Counted from the first letter of the stretch, positions 35,301-50,400 are shown. The stretch is 64,000 nucleotides of DNA from Rhinolophus ferrumequinum (GCF_004115265.2 NC_046303.1:1260501-1324500), one strand, 5' to 3'. The notes: a model not told the origin generated them from the sequence alone. A program made the numbers and translations.

Positions 35301-38300
35301 GCACAGGCGTGGTTTGCGCAGCCATTTCCTCAGGTTGGGCATTCAGGTTCTCATTGTGAATGACATCTGTATGTGTGAAGGATGCCTCTTCTACTGGATG
35401 TTTTCTCTGGAATGAACTTCCTGCAGCGGGGTTTCTGCTCAGAGGGAAGGACGCCTGAGTCTGAGCAGTTGGTGCCAGCTGACAGTGTCCCAGGAGCGTC
35501 CCCACGGGCATCCAGCAAGGTCATCAGCACTGGCTGACACCCTGGCCGGAGCCATGCTTTCCACGCGAGCTTATAGCTCATTCATTTCCTTCTAACTGTA
35601 AATCAGTCTGATTCATTCTTTCTCATTTGAGCAATTCAGTACCAACACCAACGAGAAATCACATCAGCCAAGTGTCTGTGGCTCGGAGGTCTTCTGCTTC
35701 TGCGGCTCTGGGGTTTGACACTGCAGAGAGGAGCTGACCCAGAGCCTGCCCACTGGGTGGCACAGTCCTGCAGCCCCTCATGTCATGCAGCAGTGACGTT
35801 TGCAGGTCACGGTGCCTCCCATCTCCCATGTGTGAGAATCTTCCTCTCTGTCTGCACCTGGCATCCTGTGGCTGCGCCGTCCCCACCCCGAATTGGACAG
35901 GGCTCTGATTCCTTACTCCATCGAGGAAAGGTGATGCAGGCCTCTTGGGTGTGGTGGACTTTCCCTGAGGACTTTGATTGGAGCTGAGTTTAATCCTAAA
36001 AACCCGTGGCCCTCTCCCAGCATGGGTCGTTAGAGGCTCATGGAAACAACAAAAGTCTACTGGCCACCAGCTCAGTAGGAACACAGTTCTGCCTGTTGCC
36101 CTCGCATCCCAGATCCCTCCCCACACGTAAACCTCCATATTCTTGCTTTAAAAGGCCACACTTTCTCTTAGATACAAACACAAACTATGGTGTCTTCATC
36201 ATGGAGTCCCCTTCTGTCTCAGCTCCACACTGGTGGGCTCTCCACGCAACACAAAGCCAGTTCAAACCCACCGTCCCTGCCATTAGAGGACCCCCAGTAA
36301 GCCCACCTCACCCAGGCTGCACCTCAGTCTTCGTGTCCACTTCCTTGCCAGACACCTCAGGGCCTGGTCCTTAGAATACCACCTGGGAAACCACTTTTTG
36401 TTTTCTTTAAACATGCAGGGAACTAATTCTCAGGCTGAGTTCCAAGTATTTCAAACCTCAGCTTTTGTATGTATGTGAACGTGTGTGTTCCTTTTATAAG
36501 ACCAAAAAACCCCACATTTCTTTGAGATTTTTGGCCACCTCTGAATTCGGGTGCTAAAAGTCTAACTTAATGTTAAAAAATAATTTCCTTTAGAAACAAT
36601 TAACACGCTGGCCATGATTTCTGTATTTTTCTGAAATTGTAGGAAGTTATAGATGTCAAACCCCAGAAATCAGGTAGCTCTTATTTCTTTCGGAAGTTGT
36701 TTAGGCCTTAGAGATTGATTTTTGCTGGTTTTGTATAATTACAAGTTATTAACTATTTGTTGTCAGATTTGCTATGAAGGTCAGCTAAGGGTGTGAGTGG
36801 AAATTGAGAGGTGAAAGGTCAGGAGCCTGCCATCTCTGAGAGGCAGGTTGGAAAAGATTGAAAGGTGGCTTCTGACACGATGCTACAGTGGTGTATTTAT
36901 TAAAAAATAGCAGAATAACTTTATAGTAGAGAAAAACAAACTTAACACAGTCAAACTTTAACTGTATTAACATGCTGATGGTGCAAGTGTTGCTAGAGGG
37001 TTATAGGAATAACGACCTGTAAGTGGTTTTAGGAATAAAGAAGGTTCCACGGAAAGTCGCTGCCATGGACTGTTGGTGCTGAAAGGGGGACTGAGGTTCA
37101 TTCACCAATATTCTTCGATTTGGAGTCTTGCTAAGTCAAGACGGGGCCGTCCCCTGGCCCAGCAGGCAGTTGGGGTGCATCAGCTCCCACCCACAGAGGG
37201 CGGGTGGTTAGTCAGCTCAGCATCAGGGTCCCCCAGGTTGGAAGTGTCAGTGCAGGTGTGGGCAGGCAGGGTCCTCCTGAGGCCTCACTCCCGGGCACGC
37301 AGACGCCATCTTCTCCCTGTCCTCACAGGGTCGTCCCTCTACATTCCTGTCAAAACTCATCCTTTTTTCCCTCTTCGACAATGTTACTCTACTATTTGGG
37401 GAAAATGCCTTTTCATATGAAAGAAACAGTGATTATTGTGGAGATAAGTGGAAAGTCTGCATTGTTTTTAAAAGACAAAACAGGGCATCAGATTTATTCT
37501 TTTGACAAGGACACAGCCGTGTTGGATCCGGGCCCACCCTCCGGCCTCAGGAGCTCATCCTAACATGACACCAGCAACAGCCCTGCTTCCAAGTAAGGTG
37601 CCTTTCTGAGGTTCCGGGGGTGCAGACTTAAGCGCTGAATTTGGGGGAGACACAGGTCAGCCCAAACAGTGTTAACACTGCCCAGCCTGGGGTTCTCTCT
37701 TGTGAGCCCAATGAGACAAACCCTCGCGGCGGGTTGCCTGGGACTTTTAAGCGGCAAAGCACAGCCAGGTGGCTTGGCCCGCAGGTGCCACCCTCCTACC
37801 CTGGGGAGAAATACGCTGCCTAACACGTTTGAGTCAAAGAAAGGAAATCTAGGAGAACTAGACGACCCCGAGAACACCTTACACTCCTGTCCGCGAGCAG
37901 AGGGCTGAAGGGCTGACGTCCCCTCCCGCTGTGAGGCTGAGCTGCTGGCTCAGGACTTCTGGGCGGAGACGGCGGCCCAGGGTGGCAGGGTGGCCGAGGG
38001 CCGCGCTGCTGGGGGAATGCCCTGTGCCCGCGGTTCGGCATCATTCAGCCAGTGGCTGCCCCAAGCGGACGTGACATTCCACTGACCTCTGGCTTCGGTG
38101 CGGGGCCCGCTGCCTGATGCTGAACTTCGGGGCACTGGGACGTCCACCGCGCCGGGGCCTGGGCGTGCTGGCACTCGGCTCCCGCACTGGTCTCGGCCTC
38201 ACGCTCGGGACCTCAGGCTTCAGCCGGCCCTGGCGCCCCCTGGTGGCGTCCTAGCGGCACTCGGCCCGCGGTCCCAGGCGGCTGCACTTGCCCGGAGCTG

Positions 38301-41300
38301 AAGGTCCGCGGCCCAGCGCTCTCCTGTGGTTAGGGATCCCCCGGGTCAGAGGTGGAGCCTGGGGGCGCTCCGGAGCGGTGACCTGCTTGCCAGGGGGTTC
38401 TCCACTCCACCTCTGAGAAGTGACCCGCCAGCTGACCCCCCTACCCACCGGCAAGGAGGGCGTCCTCCAGCGGGTGGCCTGGGGGCTGTGTTTCCAGCAT
38501 TTCCAGGGAAATGGCAGCTTCCCTGCCAAGACCATGGGACAGTTCCCTCCGCTGCCTCTTCCTCTGGCGGGCCTGGTGTCACAGAGCAGGTGTCATAGCC
38601 CCGGGGCAGCTGCAGCTTGGACCTGACAGTTCAGCTTGTTTGGCCAGATAAGAAGCCAGGTCATTGCCTCTAGAGGCCTCGGGTCCTCCATACTGGCCTC
38701 ACGCCGCCCTGCACCCCGTCACTGACGGTCACCTACACGCTTTCAGAACAGTGCTCTAGGTCTGGAAGATTCTATGTAGGGTGGTGGATTTGTGTGGCTC
38801 TGAAAAAACCCCAAGCAACCAAAAAGAAAAGCCAGAGACCTCTCTTCCTGAGAGCTGCTTCCTCCTTCCCTCCGGGGGGTGTGGGTCTCACTGGCAATCC
38901 TGGATTAAGTTACTTGCTTTGGCCCAGACAGGCCTGGGTTTTTCAATTGCAGAAAAGATTAAAAAACAAACAAACAAGAAAAAAACACCTCCTAGTCACG
39001 GTAACTCTGGAGCGCAGAGGTATTGGTGACCTTGGGGCGTGTGTAATGAGGTTATACTGGTGGCTGAGCTGTCTGCTGGGGAACCTTCTAGACTAACCTG
39101 GCCTCTGAGGGCTGCTTTGTCTGAGGTCACTCTGTGTCTCCCACTGGGTGCGTGCCTCCTCTGTCTTTGCTCCCCACCCTTGGGAATGCTTCCTTCCTGG
39201 GCTGCCTGCTTTGGCTAAATCAGGGCTCACCCCAGGAGGGTCACCACCGTGTCCAGTCTGACTCTGGTTTCTGGTGCACCCCGGGGCCAGGTGGCTGGGG
39301 TTTGTCCCTGGACGGCTCTCAGGCACGTAGCATCCTTCAGGTTTGAGGCTGCAGCTCCTGACAGTCTGACTGCGTACCCTAGAGCCCGTTCCCCCATGCC
39401 GATTTTGGAAAATTACCATTCCTTAGAGACTGAAGGGAAGATGGAGGAGGCATGGCGCCAAAGCCCATCTTGCCCTTTGTCTTAGCTGGTAAGACCCCTG
39501 CTGAGTGTGGGAAATGGGGGCTGCGATACAAGGTCAAACATGAAACTTAAAACAGTGTTGTGTTGTGACCTCGGTGACCCTGAGAGCACAGGGTCTCCCC
39601 TCTGCCCCATTTCCTTTCGTTTGTACTTTGATCACATCCGCTGAGCCCTGTGGGGTCAGTGTCTTCTCTCTCGCAGGTCATCATCTTCTTTAGACCAGGG
39701 TCCCGGGCTTGTTGGGTCTCACAGCCGTGGTGTGTCATCATTTAGGGGACTGAAGTCGATATCCATCTCTCTGTTCCTGCTACCTGTCAGGGTTTCTTTT
39801 CAGAAGCGTTGGACAAGTCCTATGACACCACCTGGTGTGCCAGTGTGACGTTCTCCTGGCCTTGTGGTCGTGTGGCGTGAGTGGTCTGTTTTGCAAGTTC
39901 AGTACATGTACAATGACAAATTAAGGTTTCTTTAATTTTCCATTTTGAGGGGTTAGTACAAGTAGGAATAGTTTTAAAATATGTGTCATTCCTTAGATAA
40001 ATTGCCCATCAAATTCTTCTCTGAGTTCAAATTAGAGGCCTGGTGACTTTCTTTTGCTGTTTGGTTATCGAGACCTTGCTACATGTATCATAAGTATTTC
40101 CCCAGTTAGCTGTTCTTTATTTGTTTCCTTATTTTCTATTGTTCTGATTTAATTTATGAATTATAAAGAGGAACGAGAAATAATCTTATAATACCACCTT
40201 TCTTTGCCTTTTATCATTTCAAGACTGGGAATTCTCCTTCACTCATCCATAGGCTTGAAGAGTCTCTTCTAGTTTTTCTACAATTAAATTTACTCTGCTT
40301 TACACTTCCATCCACTTACAGTGCACTTTTGAGTACTACATAGGGCTTGAGTTTATGTTTTTACAAAAATCTGAATTCTGAAATGGCCTGACTCCATTGT
40401 TGAATTCTTCCTTGCCTTGTACCAAAAAGGTTATCTGGTCCTGTATCTTTTGAAACACAGTAGAGTTTTGGACTTTGCATGCCTTTCATTGATGTACATT
40501 TCTCGTTCTGTACCAGTTTCATTTTTCAAAGCGTCTATACTTTATAATATGTTCTAGTATTTTATAAGGTTAGAATCTTTCATAGCTCTTCTTTTCCTTC
40601 AGAATTTTCTTTGCTTTTGGAACATATTTGCTCACCCATTATTTTTTAGAACGAGTTTGAATTAAAAATTATTCCAGTTGGTATTTTGATTAACCTGCAT
40701 TCAGTGTGAACTGGCAGTCAGGAAGAGGGGGCGTCTCAGTCTTTCTCGCACGCTTGTCCTGCAGTCACCGTGGGCGATCACTTGTCCTGTGGACAGCGTG
40801 TGCCATGCCTGAACGCGCGTGTCCTCTCACCTTCCTATCTCCTGTGACCTTAGCCTCCTTTCCGCTGTAGCCGTATGTGTGCACTGGACTTCACCACGGC
40901 AGGAAACAATGCCGGAATCACTTTTTCAGTATGTATTTTAGTCACTTTCTTAATTGTCTCCTTATAAAAAAAATCCACTGAATTGGAATCTTTGGGTTGA
41001 AGAGACTGCACTTGTACAACATTAAAATATACTGCTGACCTGACTTCTGGAAAGGCTATGCCAATGTTCCCCTCCTCCCAGTGTTGTCATTGAGCTTGGA
41101 CGGGCTGTTTGCTCATCTTTGAGTCCTTAAAGGAAGAAGTCATTCCTCACTCATTTTTATAACTTACTCCAAAGTCTCCCACCTTGTGCTGGAAAGTATA
41201 GGTGCTAAATGAATGTTTTGTGAATGAATGTTGAAAGAAAAGCAATTGTTTTTCAATATAAAGCTAAAAACCAAACAAACGAAGAAAATAAAATAAAGGG

Positions 41301-42812
41301 AAAGGGAGAGCGTTTATCCATTTCTTCCTCTCAGTACCAGCTAATGCAGTAGCCGACATAAAGGTTTGCAAAGGGTCCCATTGGGGAGGAGTTGGGGCTC
41401 TGCTGAGCCGTCTTTGGAAGTCGCAGCTCAGAACTGTGAAGGGTAGAGGCCGTTCAATTTTGCCAATATTTGCTATTTGGTTCTGACTCATGTTTGTTTG
41501 AACCCACTTTTCTTACAGTATTTTATAGCAGGAACCTCATAATACTCTGGGAAAGTCTCCTCCTTTGAGAGGCTGGCATCCACAGAAAGGAGAGCCCCAA
41601 AGCGGCACAATAGAATTTCATGCTTACTGCCAAGCCCTTTGTGTCCAAGGGCTTTGCCCCGGAATAATTACATCCTTCACTCAGCTTCCTTGATATTCTA
41701 AACTCCCGATGTTTCCTCCTCTCTCAGCCAACGAGGTCTTGGGACCAACCCCTCCGAAGAGACCCTTTTCCTCCCTAATTCGTTTAAAGTTTTATTTTTT
41801 GTACCAAAGCATTTTATTCCTTGTGGTTTTCAGTTGCAACCCAAACCACACTCTGCCTGCGCAACTTGGAGGAGTAAAAATCGGGTTCACACTCAGTCTG
41901 TGTGATGCTTTGTTCAAGTGAGGTGCAAATTATGTAATCAGCAGGCCCGCGATTCTGTCCAGATTCCATCACAAACTCATTAAGGGTACAGGGCAAACTG
42001 ATTATCTCCTCGGTTTCCAGCCTGCGAAACTGGCACAGTATGACCTACCTCACCGGCTGTCAGATAGATGAGATAATGGGGAGCAGGAGCCTGTGGGGCT
42101 ATGCACACGCTCCCAGTGAGAGCAGACGTGAGACCTGAGGTCGGGCTTGCGCTCCTTGACATTTGCAGTTCCAGGAGACCACACTCTTCTTCCTTTCCTC
42201 CCCTCAGTTCATCGACTCCACCCTCCTTGGTCACATGTGTCCACGGCTGTTTCCCAGTGCCCAACACGTAGTCCACACTTCACGATGCATAAATGAACGA
42301 GTGCCCTTCTTTTTATTGCTCCAGTACCCCACAATTTATCGACGCATTCTCCTATTTTTCTTTATTCACAAATGATGCTATTGTGAGCAGCCCTGAGCAG
42401 AACGTTAGTCCATGTGTGTAAGACCATCTCAACAACTAAATTGCAGGGGGAGCCTTTTTGATGTGTTAAAACCAGTCTAACACAGGAAATCAGTAGGGTT
42501 GAACTTGTTACATAGCGTTGAATTATCAAGTCATAGAATGCTTATGTCTTCGGCTGTTCTAATGTTGTCAGGCTGCTCTTCTAATGTTGTCAGTGCCTGT
42601 TGACCCACATTCTCACTGACACTTGGTGTTCTCAGGCTTTTTCCCTTCGCCCAAACTGCTGGGTATGAAGGGATCTCACATGAGTTTCATTGGTATCTTC
42701 CCGAGCACTGCGGAGAGGGAGCATCTCCGTGTACTTACAAGGCGTCCATCATTTGCTCTTGTCTGCTCGTGTCTTTTGCCTTTTTCCTTTTGGATTATTC
42801 CTTCTCGTGACA

Positions 42813-42844
<32 letters not shown>

Positions 42845-45800
42845 TTCGTGTGTGTGTGTGTGTGTGTGTGTTCAGGATCCTGTGCTGTCAGTTATCTACG
42901 TGGAAATAGATTCTTCAAGTCTGTGGCTGATCTCACTTTTAAAACAACTTTTCAGAAGATCAGAGACATTAATATGGCTTAGTTTTCCTTTGTGGTTTAT
43001 AACCTTTTGTGTTTTGTTTAAGACAAAACATGAAGAAGATGCTCTATGTTTTCTTCTAGACATTTTTAAAGTTCTTTTTCTTCACATTTAGAGTTCTGTG
43101 TACGACACTGAGTGTAAGATGTAATCCCCCTGCCCTCCCGCCCCCGGCCTCCCCAACCCACTCTGAAGATAACCAATTAGGAGGTACGTTTTGTTGACTA
43201 GGAAATGTTTCTCCCATTCATCCATTGACCAGCTTTTTTTCTACATCAAGTTTCCAAATACACAAACCTCTGCTTTGAGTTCTCTGTGCCATCCCACGGT
43301 CAGTTTCTGGAGTGTCAAACTAACAATGCACTGTCTTTTAACAGGTTTTGATATGCAGGAGGACAAATTCTTCCAACCTGTTGGTGAAAATTGTCTTGGA
43401 TATTTTTCGACCTTTGCTGTCCCAAATATATTCTAGAACTAGCTCATTACATTTGATAACAGCAAAATCAAAACAAAACAAGCACTTTTGGGAATTTCAT
43501 TGGAATAGCATTGACACTACAGATCAATTTGGGTAGAATTACCATCTGTATGTGTTGTAATTTCTTATGCATTAACAATGTTCATTTATTTAGGTTCTCT
43601 TTGGTGTCTTTCAATAAAGTTTTATAATTTTCTTCATAAACTAACTGCACAACACTTTGGTTAGCTCACCTCCTCTGCCCCCATGCTTTGTATTTTTTGT
43701 TAATAATATAAATGGTATCTTATTAAAAAAACACACATTTTCTTACTCTTGCTACTGTAAAAAATTATTGTGAGACAGGTATTGCATTCTTCTCCTATGA
43801 ACGTAAACTTGGAACTTTCTGTACTGCTATCAGCTGTTGCTTTATATATTTTGAGGATTTTTAAGTGTATATAAAGGCATAAAATTATATCTTCCTGTTA
43901 CATCACTTCTTTTATTATGTAGTAATCCTCTCGGCATCTAATAATATTCTTTGTCTTAAAGTATCTTTTCTGATGGTATCATAGCTAATTTGCTTACTAT
44001 TTACCTAGTTTGTCTTTTTCATCTCTTTAGTCTTAACCTGTCTGTGTCCTTATGTTGGTTTGTGATTATTTAAATATTTTCTTTTACCCTCATTCTTGAG
44101 AGATAAGCTTTTTGGCACATAATTCTAGATTGACAGAATTTTTCCAAGTAATTTAAAGATAATTAATTGTATTCTTCTTTACTTAAGTATTTATTTTGCT
44201 AATAATTAGTCCTGGTAAGTCTAACTATTCATTCAAGATAGTATGTCTTTATTTCTTGAATTGCTGCTGAGGTCTTCTTTTTGACTTAGTTGTGCTGAAG
44301 TTTTCAATGTGGATTTATGTTTCCTAGTAAGTGTTGTATTTTCTTTACCAATGAACTTGTGTCTTTTATGTGTTCTGGAAAATTCTTCGCCATTGATTAT
44401 TTAAGTATCTCACCTGCTTTCTCACCATTCCTCTCGAAGGGAGCTCGTTTACAATAGAATCTGACACTTAAAAGAGTCACAGCAGAACTTCTTTCTTCTC
44501 TTTAATGTATTTTCATCTCTCCCCTCTGCCCAGCTCTTTGGAGATGTCTTTTACTTTCCATAAGACAGAAATACAACAAAAACTATATATATATTTTTTT
44601 GTCAGGAGTTTCCCTGTTGTTTCTAGTCAGCATAGTATTGGAAGCAGAAGTGATATTACTGGATTTTAAATTTTGTCCCATTTTTATTTTGGCTGGATTT
44701 CATTGCCAAGCTTTTTTCTCTCTCAGGGTTCATGGTTAATAAATGTCTGTATTCTTATATGATTGGGAATAAACATATGTTGGTTTTTACTTATGGGCTA
44801 TTTTGGCTGGGTATCATTTTTATCACACTTTTCTTTTTATTAGAACTTTGTAAATACTGATGCATTGACATCCAACGTTGAATATGTTAAGGATATGTTT
44901 GAAGCCAGACTGATTTTTCCCCTCTTGTTAGTGAGTTGCTTCTCCCCACCTGGATACCTGTAGTTGTCTTCCTTTATCTTTGAAGTTTGGTAGCTGTAGT
45001 TCAAGTACAGCTGAATTTTCTCAGAAATACTCCATACTCTTTAAGTCTTCAGATAACATATTCTCTACTTCAAGGAAAGTCTTCTGTGTTTCATCTTTAA
45101 GAATAGTTTTTGTTTCATTTATTGGATTCTCTGCTTCAGAGATGACAATCATCCTTATGTTGCATAGTTTTTCAAATATATTATTATAGCTTTTTTTGTG
45201 TTAATATTTTTGCCTTTAAAACTTAAAAAAAAAATCACTGCTGTTATCTCAAACTCTTTCTCTAATGCAGAATTTTAGGTTTCACCAGTTTCTATTTTCT
45301 TTCTGTGGTTTCTAAATTATTTAGAAGTCTACAGTGATTCTTTCTTTTTTCTTTTTTTTTTTTTTGGTTATTTTCCCCTCAGATCTGCAACCTCTTGTTT
45401 CATTTATTTATCATCATCCTTGAGCTCTTGTTTGTGAATGTTTGTTCTTATTATATTGTCTTTTATGAAACAGTTGTAAAGAAATTCATTTTATTTGAGT
45501 TGTTTCTCTTCCAGTCATGCTCTATGACTTTCTTTGCTTTTTTGGTTTGCTTCTCTCCAGAATGTTTAGATAGCTGTTTTACTCTTTCTTTTAATCTGAT
45601 TCATACTTGGACAGCTCAGCCCACATGTTAGATTTGTTCTTGACTTTCTTTTCAATAATCTGAGACCGGTCTGATTTCTCCTCCAAACTTTAGTGTGATC
45701 TCTGAGCATATCTGGTATGTGCCAGTTTTCTACAGCAAGCAGAGTGGTTGGGATGCTAGTGGAGATGAGAGGGGACTCTCCTGAGAGGGGGTGCTATCAT

Positions 45801-47397
45801 TTCATTGTCAGATGCGCTGGGCTCTGTGCTCTCCTTTGGAAATCTGTAATATGTCTTATCCCCTGTTCACTCCATTGATTTGGGGAAACTAGTATTGAAC
45901 TTTGGATTCTTTTCTTATTTTTCTGTGAATCCCTGGACATTTTCCCAACAGTCAGCCTCCCTGTTCACTTGCCGTGTTTCATTTGATCATTCCAGCAGCA
46001 ATTTCTGAGCTCCTCTGTCAGAAGAAGGAGATAAGGAGACTCTTGTGTTCTTACCTCCCCAGATGTTGGTACTGGGAGAGTTCCAGGATTGTGGGGGTAA
46101 ATCACTACGGCTTTGGAGATTTGGGGCTCAGTTAGGACTGAGCCACAGTAGGCTTGTCTGATCGGCCCTGGAAACTTGTTACTTGACATTTTAGAGGTTT
46201 TTTTTTTTTTGTAATGACAAGTTGTCTCTCTCTCTCCTTTAACTTTTTTCTTTTCTTTCCCTCCTCTTATTTTGTCTGGGAAAAGAAGTCTGTGGGGAGG
46301 TTTCACTATGCTATCTTGCCAGGGGTCCTTTATATGTATATGTTCATAGATATGTATTGTTAAGGTCTCCCAAATGCCACTGTCTCTCAGCTGTGTTGAG
46401 GGAACTGAGAAAGGGGTGTCCATGAGTCATGGTCAGAGGTACTGTGGGATGTGAAACTTGGGGGTGGAACTGGACACTCCTGCCGTCTTCTGTCCTGAGA
46501 CTCTTTGCTGGAGGTAGAGGGCTTGGTGGTGGTTTGGAAGGGTGGCTGCTGTTCTATACGCACTAGTAGGTTTGTCAGATGACAGTTTCTCTTGAGAGCA
46601 GAGCCTGCAGTGGCCTCTGGTTCCAGCCGCCTGTACAACACGAGCACCAGTGTTTTCTCCATCCCTCCCTAGTGTTAAGAAAGCATTCCCATTTAACACG
46701 GGTAAGATTAGAGATGTTAAGCAAGATTCAAGGATAATAATGACACACGAGAAGAAAAACATGATATTAAAATGTGATGAGAAAGATAAGGCTGCTTTTG
46801 AGGTCCTGCAGAGAAATAGTCTTATGAAAGGAAGTGACTCTCTCCCTCACAATGGACAGTGACACAGCAGAACTGGGCGTTTTGATACTTTCCTTTTCAA
46901 TGCAGTAATTTCACATTCAAAACAGTGGAAGGTTTTTCTACTTGTGTTTTTCAGAACATTCATGATTGGCTTGTAAATAAGAAACAATTTTTTAAGGCTT
47001 AGAGTTCAATTTTATTTCAATATCTTTAGAGAAACTTCTCAATGATAAGATGTAGAATTTTATTTTTTTAATGTTTCCATTTGAAACTGGAGATTTGCCA
47101 TTGATTTTATGACTAATACATATTTATAATTTCACAACTGCAACTGACTATTTTCAGTTGGCCTTGACAGGGTCCGTTAAATTATGGTGGTCTTTCTGAG
47201 GTAGAAAAAACACATACAGGTGCTATAAATAGAAATATTGATAAATTGATTGCATAAAATATTTAGACAATAAAAAGGCAAGTAAAAAACTGGAGACAAT
47301 ATTTGTAATACCTGAAGCAACAAAAGGCTGAGTTCTTTAAGTTAAAAAAAAGAAACAAAAAACCCAGGAAACAATGATTTACAAAACATTAAAAAAA

Positions 47398-47428
<31 letters not shown>

Positions 47429-50400
47429 AAATAGAAAAATGGGCATGGGAGGGAACAGGGAGTTAATAGACAAGGAATTACTATACTTAAGAAAAATGCT
47501 TGCTCTTAGTAATTAACTGTTATTTTTTATGTAACAATTTGACAAAACTTTGACAGAAATTTAAAAGTTTGTTAATCTCAGGAACTACTGAGAGGTGACT
47601 GGCATGAGTAATGACTGGTTGAGGCTTTATTGAGGGCATTTTTGTTATATCTATCCAAATTCAAAATCATATACACTTTGACTCAGTCATCTCATTTAGC
47701 AATGCTACCTCCTAGATATACTTGCAAAATTCAGCCAGACAGAAAACTCATGATAGCATTGGCCCCAAACAGGAAACCATAAAAATTTCCATCATTAGGT
47801 GATTGGTTACATAAATGAAATTCCATGATTTTCATGTAGTATTTGAAAACAGTGAGGCAGAACTGTAAGTGTTACTGTGAAAAATTGATTCAGAAAACAT
47901 TAGTTACACTTATATGTATGTATTTTTAAAAATGAATTAAGAAAACTGTTCACTGGGAGAGTGATTGTGATTGTATTCTTTCTGTATTTTTTGAATTTCC
48001 TAACCATACACATTATTTATAGTATCACAGTTGTGATATGAGACTTGGGTCTACAAACCATTTTCTGTATACCTCTTTGTCTTAAAAAATAGTTATATTT
48101 TATTAAAATTAAAAAAACAAAAATTAATTATGTATTTATTCTTCTTAATTGTATCAAAGCATAGTTTAATTTGCGGTATATTTTCTGTTTTGCACATTTG
48201 TATTCAGCCAGAATTAATTCTGGAATCCTCCCCTGCTACGGTCTTACCCGCAGGCCCCAAGAAATGACTAATTTATTGCAGAGAGTGAACAGAATGACTT
48301 AAATGAACTATGGTCTTCTGAGTGTTCTCGGTCTTTCTTTCTGGTTTCATCGTACTCCTCTGAACCAGAGGATGACCCCTGGCAGACAGAGCCTCTGCTA
48401 CCAGCATGGATGGTATTTGACTTCAGCACTTTCTCAGAGAACGTAATTTAATGATGCCCTTTCTGGCACAAGAAATGCGTCCTTCTGAAAAATTTTAAAG
48501 ACGGTGATTTTCTGCTGTGTTTTGCCTGTATGGTTCCAGGCCACACACACTCACCTGATCACATTTAGATCTGCTTGGGGGACCTTTCAGGAAAGGACTG
48601 GGACAGGCAGGAGTTCTTTGAACCACAGTGGTTCAAAGAGCGAAAGAGTTAACGTGACTAGAAGATCATTTTAGTTGAAAGCATTGGAAGTCGGAGTCTG
48701 AAAGAGGAAGGTGCCCTCTTCAGTGGCAGACTGAGTGTCCTTAACTTCCTATCCTGCAGGTTTTTAGGGTTTGTTTGTTGATTGTCTTGTCTGTTTTCTG
48801 TCTGACTATAAACTTTCATATTTGTAAAATGATGTGGGCAGCAGTCATTAGAACAACATTATCCATCATAAAAACAAGGGGAGCATGGTGACAGTAAAAA
48901 TAATCTTGTGATAATTGAGGGTTTTCTATTAGTAGTTGTTCACTGGGCTATCCCTTGTTGATGGAGTTTCTCTCCCAAGTAATTAAATTCCTTGCATCAG
49001 TGGCAGTTCCTTTCCTTTGACTTTGAAAACTCAAGGTTATGCAAATTATTGTAATTTGTATGAGGAGCTCTTTTGTAGTCTATGTCAAGAGATTTGACTC
49101 CAATAATCTGAGTTTTAGGGGTTTGTTCCAATCTTAAGAAAATAAGTCAACAGAAAAACTTACACATAAAAATTTCGCTGATAGAACAATATGAGTTATG
49201 GTATATTCGTTCGATAAGAGTATCATGCAACCAGTAAGATGACAGTTATGCATGGTGTGACTGGAAAATATTCATAAAATGAAGGTAAGCATGGGCCATC
49301 ACCAACTCTGGCAAAATATCTATGTAGATGGAAAAGTCAGGAATTAAAGAAATTAGAAAAATAAAAATAGTTAATCTGTTGGAGAGAGAAATATAGATGA
49401 AGTTATTTATTTCTTTAGTGTCATATAATGTGCAATAAATAAATATGTAGAGTAAAAGAAAAGGGACTGGTGGGAGAAGGAAAAGGAGTGATGTATTCAT
49501 GGATATGGTGACAAGTGACCTGGGGCCCCTGTCGCCAATGCTTGTTCTCAGATAGCTATAGTGGGGATGACAGTGAGCTCCATTAAAGGAGGCCTTTATA
49601 CCATCCTGCAAGGGATGAAGATGTCATCATGCTTTGCAATTTCCTCATGCACTAATTTTTCCCAACAACCTCCCCAGGTCCTTTCTCTTGCTGAATTCTT
49701 CTGGCCATGTATCCTGTTCATGATTCTGATAGTACTTCGTTTTCAAGAACCTCCCAGACACAGAGACAACTGTAAGTTTCACGGGAGAAAAAAATCTCTG
49801 GAGAAAAAAATTAGCACTCTTTCTTCTATTCTTTATAAACTCTGAATTCTGAGGGCAATGTGTGCTAGGGTTCCACTCTAATATCACAGTAGCTATATTT
49901 CTGGGTATGTGCCAATAAGCATCAATTTACATTTTTTCTCTTATAAACGATACACATTTGCTCAAAATAGCAGATAGATTTGTTTTTCTAATGAAGCTGC
50001 TTCAATGTGGGCATGAGTCTATGTGCCATTGTAAAAATAGGAAGAATAGAGGAAGAGGTAAAACATTTGGAGATACATTTCAGTTTCCAATGTGATACCT
50101 ATGGTGGTTATGGTGAAGATGATGGTCATGGTGAAGACGATGGTCATGGTGGTGGTGATGATGGTGGTGGTGATGGTGGTGGTGGTGATGGTGGTGGTGA
50201 TGGTGGTGGTGGTGGTGATGGTGATGGTGGTGGTGGTGGTGGTGGTGGTGGTGGTGGTGATGGTGGTGGTGGTGGTGGTGGTGATGGTGGTGGTGGTGGT
50301 GGTGGTGGTGGTGGTGATGGTGGTGGTGGTGGTGGTGATGGTGGTGATGGTGGTGGTGGTGGTGGTGGTGATGGTGGTGGTGACGGTGGTGGTGGTGGTG

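Larger units (their letters stand above)
32242..49677 (+). other. ABCA13 intron 1
   Basis: This is 17.4 kb, mostly AT-rich and repeat-derived. It holds an L2/MIR tail (33480-33640), a foldback MITE (33756-33942), an inverted laurasiatherian L1 tail (34128-34345), L1M pieces (34860-35000, 39940-40720, 42300-45250 and 47190-48120) and a TGCG/TG array (42813-42871). Unique sequence at 35200-39900 shows no exon. The AT-rich stretch 45250-47190 is partly L1-like and partly unassigned. Confidence 0.6.
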
